From an uncultured Eubacteriales bacterium (GTDB lineage Bacteria; Bacillota; Clostridia; Christensenellales; Borkfalkiaceae): a DNA stretch of 64,000 nt. The notes under the pieces were generated by a model. It did no database searches, was not told the origin of the DNA, and saw nothing but the letters and a program-made list of their open reading frames with translations. The position numbers were made by a program, and so were the translations under genes. The stretch is taken from NCBI GenBank assembly GCA_900543915.1, contig UQTB01000002.1, positions 62,001 through 126,000 of the forward strand, written 5' to 3'. Positions 36,041-45,103 of the stretch are shown piece by piece; within the stretch, counting starts at the first letter, position 1; every line of letters begins with the position of its first letter.

Positions 36041-37177
36041 TTATTCGGCGATGCCGATCTCCTTGATATAGGTCTGCCGCCGCTTGATGATTTCGTTTTC
36101 CGCAAACTTCCACTGCTGCTGAATTTCCAGATTGGTCTCGAGCATGGGGTTGGATTCCAGATGATCGATTCCGTCCTCGATGATATTCAGCATAATGCGG
36201 TTGATAATGATCGAATTGATCCCCGAATTTTTATACTTCTGCTTGATTCCGATCAGGGCCATCTCCAGTTCCTTCGGCTTTTTGATGGAATACAGCACAT
36301 TGATAAATCCCGTCGGAAAGAGTTTCCCCTTGTGCTTGATCAAGGCGTTGCAGATAGAAGGCAGTACGATGCCGAAACCGGCAACGTCCCCTTTCTCGTC
36401 CACGAGAAAGGAGATATAGCGCGTATTGACGATGGAGGCAAACTGCTTCAATACATTTTCTCTCGCTTTGCCTTCTACGGGTACGTAACCGTCCAAATGC
36501 CCGTAAGCGTCGTTCAGCGTCTCAAAAAAACCGTCGCTGTACTTTGAGAGAATCTCCTTCACCGTCATCGTCTCCGCGACGTCTTTCACCCTGAGCCTGT
36601 TTTTGAGGCGCTTGCTGATGCGCACGATCTTATCGTAAGGCTCTTTCGGAATCGAAAAGCTCCGTTCGATCCATTTTGATTCGTCGCGGAAGCCAAGTTC
36701 AGGCATCTTTTCCGAAAAATAAGGGTAGTAATAATTCGTCGCGTAAGTGCTGCGCCTGTCAAACCCGTAAGTCAGCATTCCCTCGCGGTCGGTATCGTTG
36801 AACCCCCAGGGGCCGTGGATGACCTCCATCCCCTTTTGTTTTCCGAACTGCTCCACCGCGGAGAACAGAGCCCTGAATACTTCGATGTCGTTGATACAAT
36901 CCAGCCGCGAAAAGCGGATACACTTTCTTTGATTGAGTTTATTGTATGTACGATTGATGATCCCGGCGATCCTCCCGACGACCTCTCCGTCCCGGTACGC
37001 CAGAAAACATTTGCAGTCGCATTCAGCAAGGCTGAAATTTTTATTCGGATTCAAAGTGTTTATCTCGTCTGCCGAAAGAGACGGAACATAATAAGGGCAA
37101 TCCTGATACAACTTGAGCGGATACGAGGCAAAAACCTTAATATCCTTTTTTGTAGAAACCTCTTTTACAACAACCAT
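36041..37177 (-). CDS. GNAT-like N-acetyltransferase family protein
   Basis: A 378-residue protein with a GNAT-type CoA-binding fold suggested by the CFLAYRDGEVVGRIAGIIN strand-turn near residues 60-80 and a second FLVDEKGDVAGFGIVLPS strand. No substrate is known. The ATG at 37177 is preceded by GGGAG six bases upstream. The upstream ATG at 37195 would place that ribosome site inside the coding sequence, so the shorter start is chosen. It is the first gene after the strong promoter. Confidence 0.65.
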   Translation of the reverse strand: MVVVKEVSTKKDIKVFASYPLKLYQDCPYYVPSLSADEINTLNPNKNFSLAECDCKCFLAYRDGEVVGRIAGIINRTYNKLNQRKCIRFSRLDCINDIEVFRALFSAVEQFGKQKGMEVIHGPWGFNDTDREGMLTYGFDRRSTYATNYYYPYFSEKMPELGFRDESKWIERSFSIPKEPYDKIVRISKRLKNRLRVKDVAETMTVKEILSKYSDGFFETLNDAYGHLDGYVPVEGKARENVLKQFASIVNTRYISFLVDEKGDVAGFGIVLPSICNALIKHKGKLFPTGFINVLYSIKKPKELEMALIGIKQKYKNSGINSIIINRIMLNIIEDGIDHLESNPMLETNLEIQQQWKFAENEIIKRRQTYIKEIGIAE

Positions 37178-37230
37178 AGTTTTCTCCCAATCCATCGAAA
37201 AATCAGAGGAATTAAAAAAATATCTTTTAT

Positions 37231-37259
37231 AGTATACTATAAATCGAAAAAAATGACAA
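37231..37259 (-). promoter_or_regulatory. Strong promoter of the asnS-plsX-rnc-smc-ftsY unit
   Basis: Minus-strand TTGTCA (37254-37259) and TATACT (37231-37236) with a 17-bp A/T-rich spacer. It lies directly downstream of the terminator of the small gene, so it insulates this unit. It is the only good promoter seen for genes down to 25.4 kb. Confidence 0.7.
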
Positions 37260-37264
37260 TTAAA

Positions 37265-37290
37265 AAATCCCCGAAATTACTCGGGGATTT
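37265..37290 (-). terminator. Terminator of the 42-residue small gene
   Basis: A perfect 10-bp stem (AAATCCCCGA with TCGGGGATTT) around AATTAC, followed on the minus strand by a run of T residues. It lies right after the small gene's TAG stop. Confidence 0.8.
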
Positions 37291-37292
37291 GA

Positions 37293-37421
37293 CTAATTTT
37301 CAAACTTTTTGTCTTTTTCGACTATGACTTTGGGCGGTTTTTCATCTTTTAAGGACATAATATAATTTCCGTATTCCTCATCCGTCAAGTGAATTACCTT
37401 GTTTTTCTTTTTCTTCGACAT
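37293..37421 (-). CDS. Small basic protein, 42 residues
   Basis: The reading frame MSKKKKNKVIHLTDEEYGNY continues to a KDEKPPKVIVEKDKKFEN end. AAGGAG lies eight bases before the ATG. An intrinsic terminator follows within a few bases of the stop, so this is a complete expressed unit. The very basic N-terminus (KKKKNK) and acidic/charged middle suggest a nucleic-acid or ribosome contact, but no family is recognised. Confidence 0.6.
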   Translation of the reverse strand: MSKKKKNKVIHLTDEEYGNYIMSLKDEKPPKVIVEKDKKFEN

Positions 37422-37493
37422 AATAAAATGCTCCTTATCTAGATTGAACGCGCTTTCACGCCGTCACTCTTATTTTAACCCCGGATAAAGAGA

Positions 37494-38537
37494 TTATACG
37501 CTCTCGGAAGAGGTGTTTTCCCGGACGAGCGGCAGGAAGGCGTTTTCTTTTTTCTTCCCGCCGCGCAGAACGAACACGCCGCAGAAAACGAGATAAATGA
37601 GCCCCAGCAATCCCTGTACGGGATAGACATAGTCTACGATCGCCTTCAGCCCGAAACGCGACAAAACAAACGCCGCGAGACAGACGGTCAGAACCCCTAA
37701 ATTCTTTTTTTTGCGGTAAGCAAACCGGTATAAAGGATAATACGAAGTCAGGAGCGTGGTAAAAATACCGAAAAAAACGACTATGCCGAAAATCAAAGCG
37801 GCCGCTCCGCTTCCCTGAAACAGATAGTACAAAGGCATTTCGGCATTCTGCGCATTTGCGCCTTCAAACGCCACGGCAGACATGATCAGAACGATCATAA
37901 GAGATAATATGACAGACATAATTATAGATGAAATTATCTGACATTTTCTATCGATTTTTCCGCCAAGACCAATCATTACCTGCGAAGAAAGAAAGAGGTT
38001 CATTGCGGCATACAGAACAATTTTAAAATCCTTCGTTCCGCTGACCTGCGCCGGCAAAACAGAAAATTCCCCCTTTTTCAGCAGGAAGAAAACGACGATC
38101 ACAATCATAAACGGGACCATAATCAGGTTGACGGCGGCAATTCCCCTGATTCCTCTGCGCAGACAGAAAGTAGACACCAGCAGACAAACGACGGACAGCA
38201 CGGGGATTTTATGCAGGAACGATTCCGTCAGCGCATCCAGCCCCGCCAGCATGCTGCAGACGGATATCATACAGGAAAAAAGAATCACTCCTTCCAGCAG
38301 CGGGTAAAATTTCCCGAAGACCGCACGGTTTGCCCGCGTCTCCTCCCCGAATTGTTCGCCGATACGGAACAAAATCATGGTGAATAAGAAAAAAATCAGC
38401 CCGACCATGTAAACGGACGGGATCAGCATGGCTCCCGAAAAAAAGCTGACGATCTCCCTGCCGGAGATAAACCCCGCGCCGATCACGCTTCCGATTACGA
38501 TAAAGGACGAACTGACGATCTGATAAAATCTCTTCAC
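37494..38537 (-). CDS. YkvI-like membrane transporter
   Basis: A 347-residue integral membrane protein with about ten hydrophobic helices. The opening has SFIVIGSVIGAGFISGREIV, with the GAGF glycine-rich first helix typical of APC-superfamily amino-acid transporters. It resembles the Bacillus YkvI family. The substrate is not known. It is the last gene of the operon beginning at 43.94 kb, 20 bp after the helical-repeat protein. Confidence 0.75.
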   Translation of the reverse strand: MKRFYQIVSSSFIVIGSVIGAGFISGREIVSFFSGAMLIPSVYMVGLIFFLFTMILFRIGEQFGEETRANRAVFGKFYPLLEGVILFSCMISVCSMLAGLDALTESFLHKIPVLSVVCLLVSTFCLRRGIRGIAAVNLIMVPFMIVIVVFFLLKKGEFSVLPAQVSGTKDFKIVLYAAMNLFLSSQVMIGLGGKIDRKCQIISSIIMSVILSLMIVLIMSAVAFEGANAQNAEMPLYYLFQGSGAAALIFGIVVFFGIFTTLLTSYYPLYRFAYRKKKNLGVLTVCLAAFVLSRFGLKAIVDYVYPVQGLLGLIYLVFCGVFVLRGGKKKENAFLPLVRENTSSESV

Positions 38538-38557
38538 ACTTTAACTTATGTGTGAGG

Positions 38558-39388
38558 TCAGGATTTCATACCCTTTTTCTGTTCCATGATTTTGCGGTAA
38601 ACCTTGTCGTTGGAAAAGTCACGTTCTTTCTCATATTCCCCGCCGAGCGACTCGATCGCTAGCTTCAGCTCCTGAAAATCCTGATAATTGATCTCTTCGC
38701 GCTCGATCAGCTCGTATAGCGCGGTCAGCGCTTTCTCATCCCCGTAGCGCCGGACAAACGCGGCGTACAGAGGAATCTCTTCCGCATGCGAGAGAAGCGC
38801 ATCCGTCAGCAGACGCAGGATCCGATCGTCTTTCTGCGCATGGGAGAGAATATCCAGCAGAGACGAACGGTCTTCCTCCGAAGCGCCTTCGTATTTCTCC
38901 AAAATGCTCTCCTTGACGCGTTCGGGATATTCGCATAAAATCTCCGTACAGAGTTCCTTGCGGTCCCTGCCGACCGAGGGATCTAGGAGAAAATCGAGAT
39001 ATTGACCAAGCGGCTTGACGCTGCCCATGTCTTTCAGAAGATTCATCGCGTAAAATACGAGCTCTTCTTCCGCCTCTCCGAGCAGAGAAATCAGGGGCTC
39101 TTCCGCGCCGTCCGCATCCATTATCGCTTCGCAGAGATAATCGGAAACCGCTACGCCTTCCCAGACATGCCGCGCCAACAGCCCGACGAGCGCCGCGCCG
39201 TCCTCGCCGGCATAATACTTTTCAGGAGACTTTCCGCCCAGTTCGGCCAGGCGCTCCGAACCGAATGCCTCGTACAGCTCCGCGATCTTTTCCTCCCAGG
39301 CATCTTCCGAGTATTCCCCCGCATGTTCTTCCATGTATTTTCTCAGGCGCGCCTCAAAGATCGCGTCGATATCCACCAAATCAATCAT
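38558..39388 (-). CDS. Helical-repeat (HEAT-like) hypothetical protein
   Basis: A 276-residue acidic protein, almost wholly alpha-helical. Repeated helix pairs such as EEPLISLLGEAEEELVFYAM and LLDILSHAQKDDRILRLLTD suggest HEAT-like or Sel-type repeats. No catalytic residue pattern is visible. It overlaps the TPR protein's 3' end by eight bases, so the two are translated together and may be partners. Confidence 0.6.
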   Translation of the reverse strand: MIDLVDIDAIFEARLRKYMEEHAGEYSEDAWEEKIAELYEAFGSERLAELGGKSPEKYYAGEDGAALVGLLARHVWEGVAVSDYLCEAIMDADGAEEPLISLLGEAEEELVFYAMNLLKDMGSVKPLGQYLDFLLDPSVGRDRKELCTEILCEYPERVKESILEKYEGASEEDRSSLLDILSHAQKDDRILRLLTDALLSHAEEIPLYAAFVRRYGDEKALTALYELIEREEINYQDFQELKLAIESLGGEYEKERDFSNDKVYRKIMEQKKGMKS

Positions 39389-41069
39389 TTCCTTCCACCT
39401 CTCTGATTAAAGAAAGCAACGCTTTCACCGCCTCGTAATCCGCGCCGAACATCTGCGCCGTTTCCCTGATTCCCCTGTTCTTTTTTCCGCTCGTCAACGC
39501 GATCCCCGCGGCCAGCACGGAGGCGTCCTTCACTTCCCCGAGCCGCTCGCTCAGCAGCAGTTCGTAATACAGACGGCGCGTCGTTTCCACCAAACCGTCG
39601 AACGCGGCTTCGCCGTTTACCAGCAGCTTCGTAAAAGCGCGCGCATACGCCTCCACATACAAACCTGCGCGGTCCTCTTCCGAAAAATCCAGGCTCATAA
39701 ACTGGATCTTTCTGAAAAAATTGCTGAGGACGATCCCCGCGCTCTTGTCGTACTGCGCCAATGCCAGCTGAAAGACGATTTCCTCCTTGATTTCGTCGTA
39801 TACGGAAGCGTCCAGCAGGACGTCCAACAGGTAATCGCGCGCGCATTTTTCAGTCGAACGGGACAGCACTGCCACAGCCACCGTCATCAGATTGACATCC
39901 ATCGTGGAAAACGCCCAGTCGATCAGCTCTTTTGTTTCCCGTTCTTTTACCTTTTTGTTCAGTTCCCGCTGCGTCTTGCGGAACAGATCGCGCAGGCGGC
40001 GGATACGGGCTTCGCACTCCTCGTCCGGAACCCGGTAGTAATACGCCAGAGGCTTTGCATTTTTGGCGCCGAGCGCCTCCATTTCATCCGAGACGCGATA
40101 GTAGTAGAGCGCAACCGGATTGACCTGCGTGATGCGGAGAATTTTGCCGAAATACGAACGGGCCTTGGAATAATCCCCCGTATTATAGGAAGCGATCCCC
40201 GCGAGAAAGAGAATTTTCGTCTCGTAAGGATTGCGGCCGATCAGTTTTTCGAGATAAAAGAGCGCTTTTTTATGTTTCGCCTGTTCGCAGAGCGTAGTAG
40301 CCAGCTTGTAGACGTCGTCATCGGCGTCCGAACCAGCCTCTTCCGCCCGTTTCAGGCAGAGCGCGGCCTGTTCGTACTGACCGCAATAATGATAAATACT
40401 CGCCAGCGTGCAGAGCGCCCGCACGCAATCCGGCCGGTAGACGAGCGCTTTTCTTCCCGCGGAGACCGCTTCCTGTAACTTCCCGCTGAAAAAGTATGCC
40501 AATTCCAGCTCGCAAAGAGCGTCCGCGTAGCGGTCGGAACCGGGATAAACTTCGGACAGAATCTCGATGGCGCCCGCATAGTCTCCCTGCAGTATTTTAC
40601 GCTTTCCCCGTTCGACCGCTTCGGAATAGTCCACGCATTCGTAGGGATAGACGATTTTATATTCTTTTTTGTGGTTGACGACTTCATCGAAATACTGCAT
40701 CATATTGTCGTCGATATATACCTTTGAAGCGTCCTGAACGTGAGCGAGCTGCTCGTTGAAATAGAACCCCGCCATATCGACGTTTCCGAGATAAAAATAG
40801 CTCGTGCCAAGCCCGTTGTAAGCAATGGAGTAATTCTTTTTGCTGACCAGATTGAGAAAACGAAACCAATAATTGATCGAGAGTTCATAATGCCCCATAT
40901 CGAAATAGAGATCGGCGATGTCGCCGTAGATCATTACACCCCTCGATTTATCTTTGCTCGCCAAAAGCAAGGTCAGACTTCCCAACAAATCGTTTTGATC
41001 CGCCTTTTCTTCCGCCAGCTGACGGTAAAATTTATAGGTATTTTCAAATTTGATTACCTTATCGCTCAT
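39381..41069 (-). CDS. Tetratricopeptide-repeat protein
   Basis: A 562-residue soluble protein with several TPR units. Clear ones are DIADLYFDMGHYELSINYWF, ALCELELAYFFSGKLQEAVS, ALCTLASIYHYCGQYEQAAL, and FLAGIASYNTGDYSKARSYF, covering about residues 45-320. The C-terminal 240 residues are helical but not clear TPR. It likely acts as a protein-protein scaffold. The 5' end overlaps hslO by 11 bases. Function unknown. Confidence 0.75.
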   Translation of the reverse strand: MSDKVIKFENTYKFYRQLAEEKADQNDLLGSLTLLLASKDKSRGVMIYGDIADLYFDMGHYELSINYWFRFLNLVSKKNYSIAYNGLGTSYFYLGNVDMAGFYFNEQLAHVQDASKVYIDDNMMQYFDEVVNHKKEYKIVYPYECVDYSEAVERGKRKILQGDYAGAIEILSEVYPGSDRYADALCELELAYFFSGKLQEAVSAGRKALVYRPDCVRALCTLASIYHYCGQYEQAALCLKRAEEAGSDADDDVYKLATTLCEQAKHKKALFYLEKLIGRNPYETKILFLAGIASYNTGDYSKARSYFGKILRITQVNPVALYYYRVSDEMEALGAKNAKPLAYYYRVPDEECEARIRRLRDLFRKTQRELNKKVKERETKELIDWAFSTMDVNLMTVAVAVLSRSTEKCARDYLLDVLLDASVYDEIKEEIVFQLALAQYDKSAGIVLSNFFRKIQFMSLDFSEEDRAGLYVEAYARAFTKLLVNGEAAFDGLVETTRRLYYELLLSERLGEVKDASVLAAGIALTSGKKNRGIRETAQMFGADYEAVKALLSLIREVEGND

Positions 41070-41934
41070 TTTTACCCAATAAACGGTCTACATCGCTTCG
41101 GTCAAAAACATATTCGGTGTTGCAAAACTGACAGCCGACCGAGATTTTCCCCTGTTCGTCCAGAATATCGTAAAGTTCGGATTCGCCCATCGAGAGCAAA
41201 ATCGATTCGATATATTCCCTGCTGCAAAGACAGCGATAATGCGCCTCGGTCTTTTCAAAGCGTTCGCACCCGAAATAGTCACGCAAAAGGCACGCGAGGT
41301 CAGCGCTCTCTATCAGAGAACTGATGTTGCCGAGACGGGAAATCGCCTCTTCCGCGCGGGCGATATTTTCTTCGCTCGCTCCCGGCAGCGCCTGTATCAC
41401 CGCTCCGCCCGCCCCGACGCAGCGATAATCCACGCCGATTTTTACCCCCAAAGCGAGCGCGGTCGGCTGTTGTTCGCTGTATAAATAATACGCGGCGAAA
41501 TCCTCCGCGATTTCCCCCGACACCAGCCGGCAGGAACCGGTATAGGGCTCTTTCAGCCCCATGCTCTTCACGACGGTGAGCCTCCCGTTTTTCCCGACGC
41601 AGCCGCCGACGTTCAGCTTCCCGTCCGGGCGCAAAGGCAGCTCCGCCCGCGGATTGTCGATATAGCCGCGCATATCCAGCGCGCTGTTTCCGCAGACGAC
41701 GATCTGTCCGCCGACGCCGTCTCCGCTGATCGTAACGGAAAGTTTATCCGATTCGTTTTTCAGCGTGGACGCCATAAACGTCGCCGCCGTCAGGGAGCGC
41801 CCCAGCGCCGCGGCGGAGAGGGGCGACAGCTTGTGAATCTCGATCGCGCGGTTGACCATTTCAGTCGTATCCATCAGGCAGAGACTCAGCTCGCCGCCGA
41901 AAATCATCGCCTTTAATACCCTGTTTTTTCGCAT
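41059..41934 (-). CDS. hslO: Redox-regulated chaperone Hsp33
   Basis: Holdase chaperone activated by oxidation. At 291 residues it has the opening KAMIFGGELSLCLMDTT and a conserved PYTGSCRLVSGEIAEDFAAY block. The C-terminal zinc switch has CLC (235-237) and CQFC (268-271), the four cysteines needed. It is in an operon with a membrane protein, a methyltransferase and a TPR protein. Oxidative-stress regulation is post-translational; no PerR box is seen in front of this operon. Confidence 0.94.
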   Translation of the reverse strand: MRKNRVLKAMIFGGELSLCLMDTTEMVNRAIEIHKLSPLSAAALGRSLTAATFMASTLKNESDKLSVTISGDGVGGQIVVCGNSALDMRGYIDNPRAELPLRPDGKLNVGGCVGKNGRLTVVKSMGLKEPYTGSCRLVSGEIAEDFAAYYLYSEQQPTALALGVKIGVDYRCVGAGGAVIQALPGASEENIARAEEAISRLGNISSLIESADLACLLRDYFGCERFEKTEAHYRCLCSREYIESILLSMGESELYDILDEQGKISVGCQFCNTEYVFDRSDVDRLLGKNER

Positions 41935-42660
41935 TTATCTCACCCTTTTCGCAATAAAATTGATCCGGAGGGAATTTTCTTTCAGACGCCGCCCGCATTC
42001 GCCTTCTTTCTTCAGGATCTCAAATCCGGCGGCGGCAAGCGCTTCCGAAACCGCTTCCGGCTCGTGAATATACTGCACGTGCCGCTCGTCTCTTCGCTCA
42101 TAAACCGCTCCGCGCGCAAGAAAAAAAGTGAGATCCATTTCCACGCGGCCTCTCTTTAAGCGATTGAACCAAAGATAGGAGATATCTTCGTTATCCTCCC
42201 CGAAAAGGTTGTTTCCGAGGACGTTCCGCAGCTTAAAGGGGCTCGATATGTCAAACATAATCATCCCGCCGATCATCAGACAATTTCTGATATTTTCAAA
42301 TAATTCAACGAGTTTTTTCGGCGGGATGTAATTCACGCCGTCGTTGATGACCGTCACAAAGCCGAGATCGGCAAATCCTCTCGGCCGAAGCATATTCTGA
42401 TGCAGGTAAACGATCCCCGTCCCTTCCGAACGAGCCATCGCCTCGGACAGCATCTCATACGAGAGATCGGCGCCCACCACGTCGCACCCCGCCCGGGAAA
42501 GCGCCCGCGTAAAATAGCCCGTCCCGCAGGCGAAATCCGCACCGCGGAGAACGGGTGCATACCGACCGACCCGGGCGCAGACGTAATTTGCCCATCTTTC
42601 GTAATCGCCGTCGGCGGTCAGACTTTCGTAATATGCCGCCAGCACGCTGTAAGCGTTCAT
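41935..42660 (-). CDS. Class I SAM-dependent methyltransferase
   Basis: A 241-residue methyltransferase. Motif I is GADFACGTGYFTRALSRAGC (SAM-binding glycine loop), then DVVGADLSYEML and a GGMIMFDISSPFKL motif. The substrate is unknown; small-molecule methylases of this kind cannot be assigned from sequence. It overlaps the upstream membrane protein by four bases (ATGA) and abuts hslO. Confidence 0.85.
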   Translation of the reverse strand: MNAYSVLAAYYESLTADGDYERWANYVCARVGRYAPVLRGADFACGTGYFTRALSRAGCDVVGADLSYEMLSEAMARSEGTGIVYLHQNMLRPRGFADLGFVTVINDGVNYIPPKKLVELFENIRNCLMIGGMIMFDISSPFKLRNVLGNNLFGEDNEDISYLWFNRLKRGRVEMDLTFFLARGAVYERRDERHVQYIHEPEAVSEALAAAGFEILKKEGECGRRLKENSLRINFIAKRVR

Positions 42661-43940
42661 TTACTTTCCTTTTTCCTGCGCGATTTTTTCTCTTTCTTTT
42701 CCAAAAGCTTACGCGCTTCTTCCTTTCTCTTCTCGCGCTCGTCTTCGAGTTTCTTCTCCTCTTCCGTCAGCTGGTACTGCTCGTCGTCCTTGTGCGCCTC
42801 CACGTACTCTTCCGCGTCTTTATAGATCGCCTCCTTGCTCTCCTGCAACTTTTTCAGGTCTTCGCGGTTAAACGTCGTCGGCAGTTCGACCAACTTCAGC
42901 TCATCGTCCGTAATCGGCTTTATGGGGCGCGTCGTAAGAGCGGATCTGCCGAACTGCTGCATCTGCTCTTTATAGCGCTTGATCGATTCCGCGTCGTCTT
43001 TATTGACTTTTTCGTAGATACCGCGGTTTTTCTGCGCCCCCGGTACGCGGTCGTTTATAAACTTATCGAACACCCAGTGACTGTAATCCGTCCAGACCAG
43101 CAGGCCGACGGAAAAACCGAAGGTAAACAGCAGCAAAATTCCGATCGTCGTAAAAATACCGCCCAAAAAGGTGAGAATGACCGAAATCAGACTCAAAAAC
43201 AAAAAGAAGATATTGGTCGGGATCAGGGAGATCGTCATTAAAAAGGCGTTTTTGATCAGCTTCCAGAAACTGAGCTGATAAGTCACGCCCATGGAAATCA
43301 TCCAGAATACCATGACGGTCGCCAACGCAAGCACAATATAAGTCGCCCCCTTCGCGATCCACAGCAGCCACGCCTGGCTCTGCCCGAGCGCCAGCATCAG
43401 ATCGGTATAGGCGAGGGAAATTTTACTGAGAACAAAGAAAATGGAATATAAAAGCAACGCCCCGACGATCACGCCGAAGTTCTGCTTGATGCCGCGCCAA
43501 AAATCGTTTGCGACAAAAATCCCCTCTGTCCAAACCATGTTGCGGATGACGTAAGCGCCGCCCGCCACGCCGATGGCGGCGATGACCGCCGCAAGCGGCA
43601 CAAACAGATAAGTCGACGTCGTGACCATTACGTTGACCTGTTCGGTGACGCCGGTCATATCCGGAATAACCGGATACCCGATTCCGATATTCTGAGAAAA
43701 CGGCGTATTTCCTCCCACATAAGAAGCATACGCCTGATTATAGACCAAAACCAAGACCAAAGGGATAAAAAAGAGCAGAATCAACAAATTGACGCCGAGC
43801 AGCCTCGTCCAGCTGCCCTTCAAAATATCCCAAAACAAACCCCAGCGGTTGCTGGGAAGCGTCGAACGGGCGTACCCTTCCGATTTTTCCGAGCCCATGA
43901 TCATCCGGTTGATCAGTCCGCCGATTTTTCCTTTTGCCAT
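42657..43940 (-). CDS. DUF624-like membrane protein with charged C-terminal tail
   Basis: A 427-residue membrane protein. About six hydrophobic helices lie between residues 45 and 290. The last 110 residues are very charged (EEEKKLEDEREKRKEEARKL), probably a cytoplasmic coiled coil. The WGLFWDILKGSWTRLLGVNL opening, with a repeated FWRGIKQNF motif, resembles DUF624/YesV-type proteins, whose role is unclear. It is the first gene of its operon, with a well-placed promoter at 43972-44000. Confidence 0.6.
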   Translation of the reverse strand: MAKGKIGGLINRMIMGSEKSEGYARSTLPSNRWGLFWDILKGSWTRLLGVNLLILLFFIPLVLVLVYNQAYASYVGGNTPFSQNIGIGYPVIPDMTGVTEQVNVMVTTSTYLFVPLAAVIAAIGVAGGAYVIRNMVWTEGIFVANDFWRGIKQNFGVIVGALLLYSIFFVLSKISLAYTDLMLALGQSQAWLLWIAKGATYIVLALATVMVFWMISMGVTYQLSFWKLIKNAFLMTISLIPTNIFFLFLSLISVILTFLGGIFTTIGILLLFTFGFSVGLLVWTDYSHWVFDKFINDRVPGAQKNRGIYEKVNKDDAESIKRYKEQMQQFGRSALTTRPIKPITDDELKLVELPTTFNREDLKKLQESKEAIYKDAEEYVEAHKDDEQYQLTEEEKKLEDEREKRKEEARKLLEKKEKKSRRKKESK

Positions 43941-43971
43941 TCGTAATCTCCTAGCCGAATTATTCCCATCT

Positions 43972-44000
43972 ATTTTACACTAAAATAAAATTATTTTCAA
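43972..44000 (-). promoter_or_regulatory. Promoter of the DUF624-like/hslO operon
   Basis: Minus-strand TTGAAA (43995-44000) and TAAAAT (43972-43977) with a 17-bp spacer. The start is about 25 bp before the ATG. Confidence 0.65.
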
Positions 44001-44027
44001 CAAAAAGAAGATACCAGTTGAAAAAAC

Positions 44028-44056
44028 TTTACTTTTCACGCTAATTTTGATACTAT
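44028..44056 (+). promoter_or_regulatory. Possible promoter of asd
   Basis: TTTACT (44028-44033) and TACTAT (44051-44056) with a 17-bp spacer. Each hexamer has four consensus matches. It is the best candidate in the divergent gap. Confidence 0.4.
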
Positions 44057-44097
44057 ATTTTAAATTTGAACAAGCGAATATTACTACGGAGGTAATT

Positions 44098-45102
44098 ATG
44101 AGAAAATACAATATCGCCGTCGTCGGCGCGACCGGCATGGTTGGCAGAAAATTTCTGGAAGTACTGACCGAGCGCAATCTTCCCGCCGATCAATATTATC
44201 TCTACGCTTCCGCGCGGAGCGCCGGGCAGACGATAGATTTTTTCGGGGAGCCCCACACCGTCATCGAGCTGAAGAAGGAAAATATCGTCGATAAGAAAAT
44301 CGACATTGCGCTCTTTTCCGCGGGCGGAGACATCAGCAAGGAATACGCCCCCGTATTCGCCGAACACGGCGCTCTCGTCATCGATAATTCCAACGCCTGG
44401 AGAAGAGACCCGAACGTCCCCCTGATCGTCCCCGAATGCAACGCGGAAGACATCAGGAAACATCACAACATCATCGCAAACCCCAACTGTTCGACCATTC
44501 AGGCGGTGGTCGCATTAAAGCCGCTCCATGAGCGCTTCAGAATCAAGCGCGTGGTCTACACCACCTACCAGGCGGTCAGCGGCGCGGGCGTCAAGGGATT
44601 CAACGATTTAAAGGGAGGGATCTGCGGAGAGGCGCCGCAAAAATTCCCCTATCCGATTTTCGGCAACTGCATTCCGCACATCGACGTTTTTCTGGAAAAC
44701 GGCTATACGAAGGAGGAAGATAAAATGATCTTCGAGACCAAGAAGATCCTGAACGATTTCTCCCTCAAGATCACGGCGACCACCGTGCGCGTGCCGGTTT
44801 ATTACGGGCACAGCGAATCCATCAACGTGGAGTTTTTCAACCCCTGCACTGCGGAAGAAGTCAGGGAGGTGCTGTCCCGCGCGGAGGGCGTCGTCGTACA
44901 GGACAATCCCGCCGAAAACCTCTACCCCATGCCGTTGACGGCGGAAAACAGAGACGAGGTCTTCGTCGGGAGAATCCGCAAGGACGATACCGTGGAGAGC
45001 GGCGTCAACCTGTGGGTCGTCGCGGACAATATACGGAAAGGCGCCGCGACAAATGCGGTGCAGATCGCAGAGAAAGCAATCGAAATGGGATTAGTCAGAT
45101 AA
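44098..45102 (+). CDS. asd: Aspartate-semialdehyde dehydrogenase
   Basis: Reduces aspartyl phosphate to aspartate semialdehyde, the branch point to lysine/diaminopimelate, threonine and methionine. It is 334 residues from the chosen ATG, which follows a CGGAGGTAATT site. The NADP-binding loop is VVGATGMVGRKF, and the catalytic Cys131 lies in NPNCSTIQ. A longer reading frame upstream has no ribosome site. The yggS gene starts one base after its stop. Confidence 0.95.
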   Translation: MRKYNIAVVGATGMVGRKFLEVLTERNLPADQYYLYASARSAGQTIDFFGEPHTVIELKKENIVDKKIDIALFSAGGDISKEYAPVFAEHGALVIDNSNAWRRDPNVPLIVPECNAEDIRKHHNIIANPNCSTIQAVVALKPLHERFRIKRVVYTTYQAVSGAGVKGFNDLKGGICGEAPQKFPYPIFGNCIPHIDVFLENGYTKEEDKMIFETKKILNDFSLKITATTVRVPVYYGHSESINVEFFNPCTAEEVREVLSRAEGVVVQDNPAENLYPMPLTAENRDEVFVGRIRKDDTVESGVNLWVVADNIRKGAATNAVQIAEKAIEMGLVR

Positions 45103-45103
45103 T

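Noticed and set aside
37436..37446. CTTATCTAGAT shared with the araC-leader palindrome
   Set aside because: Eleven bases can recur by chance in 64 kb, and here it does not extend into a palindrome.
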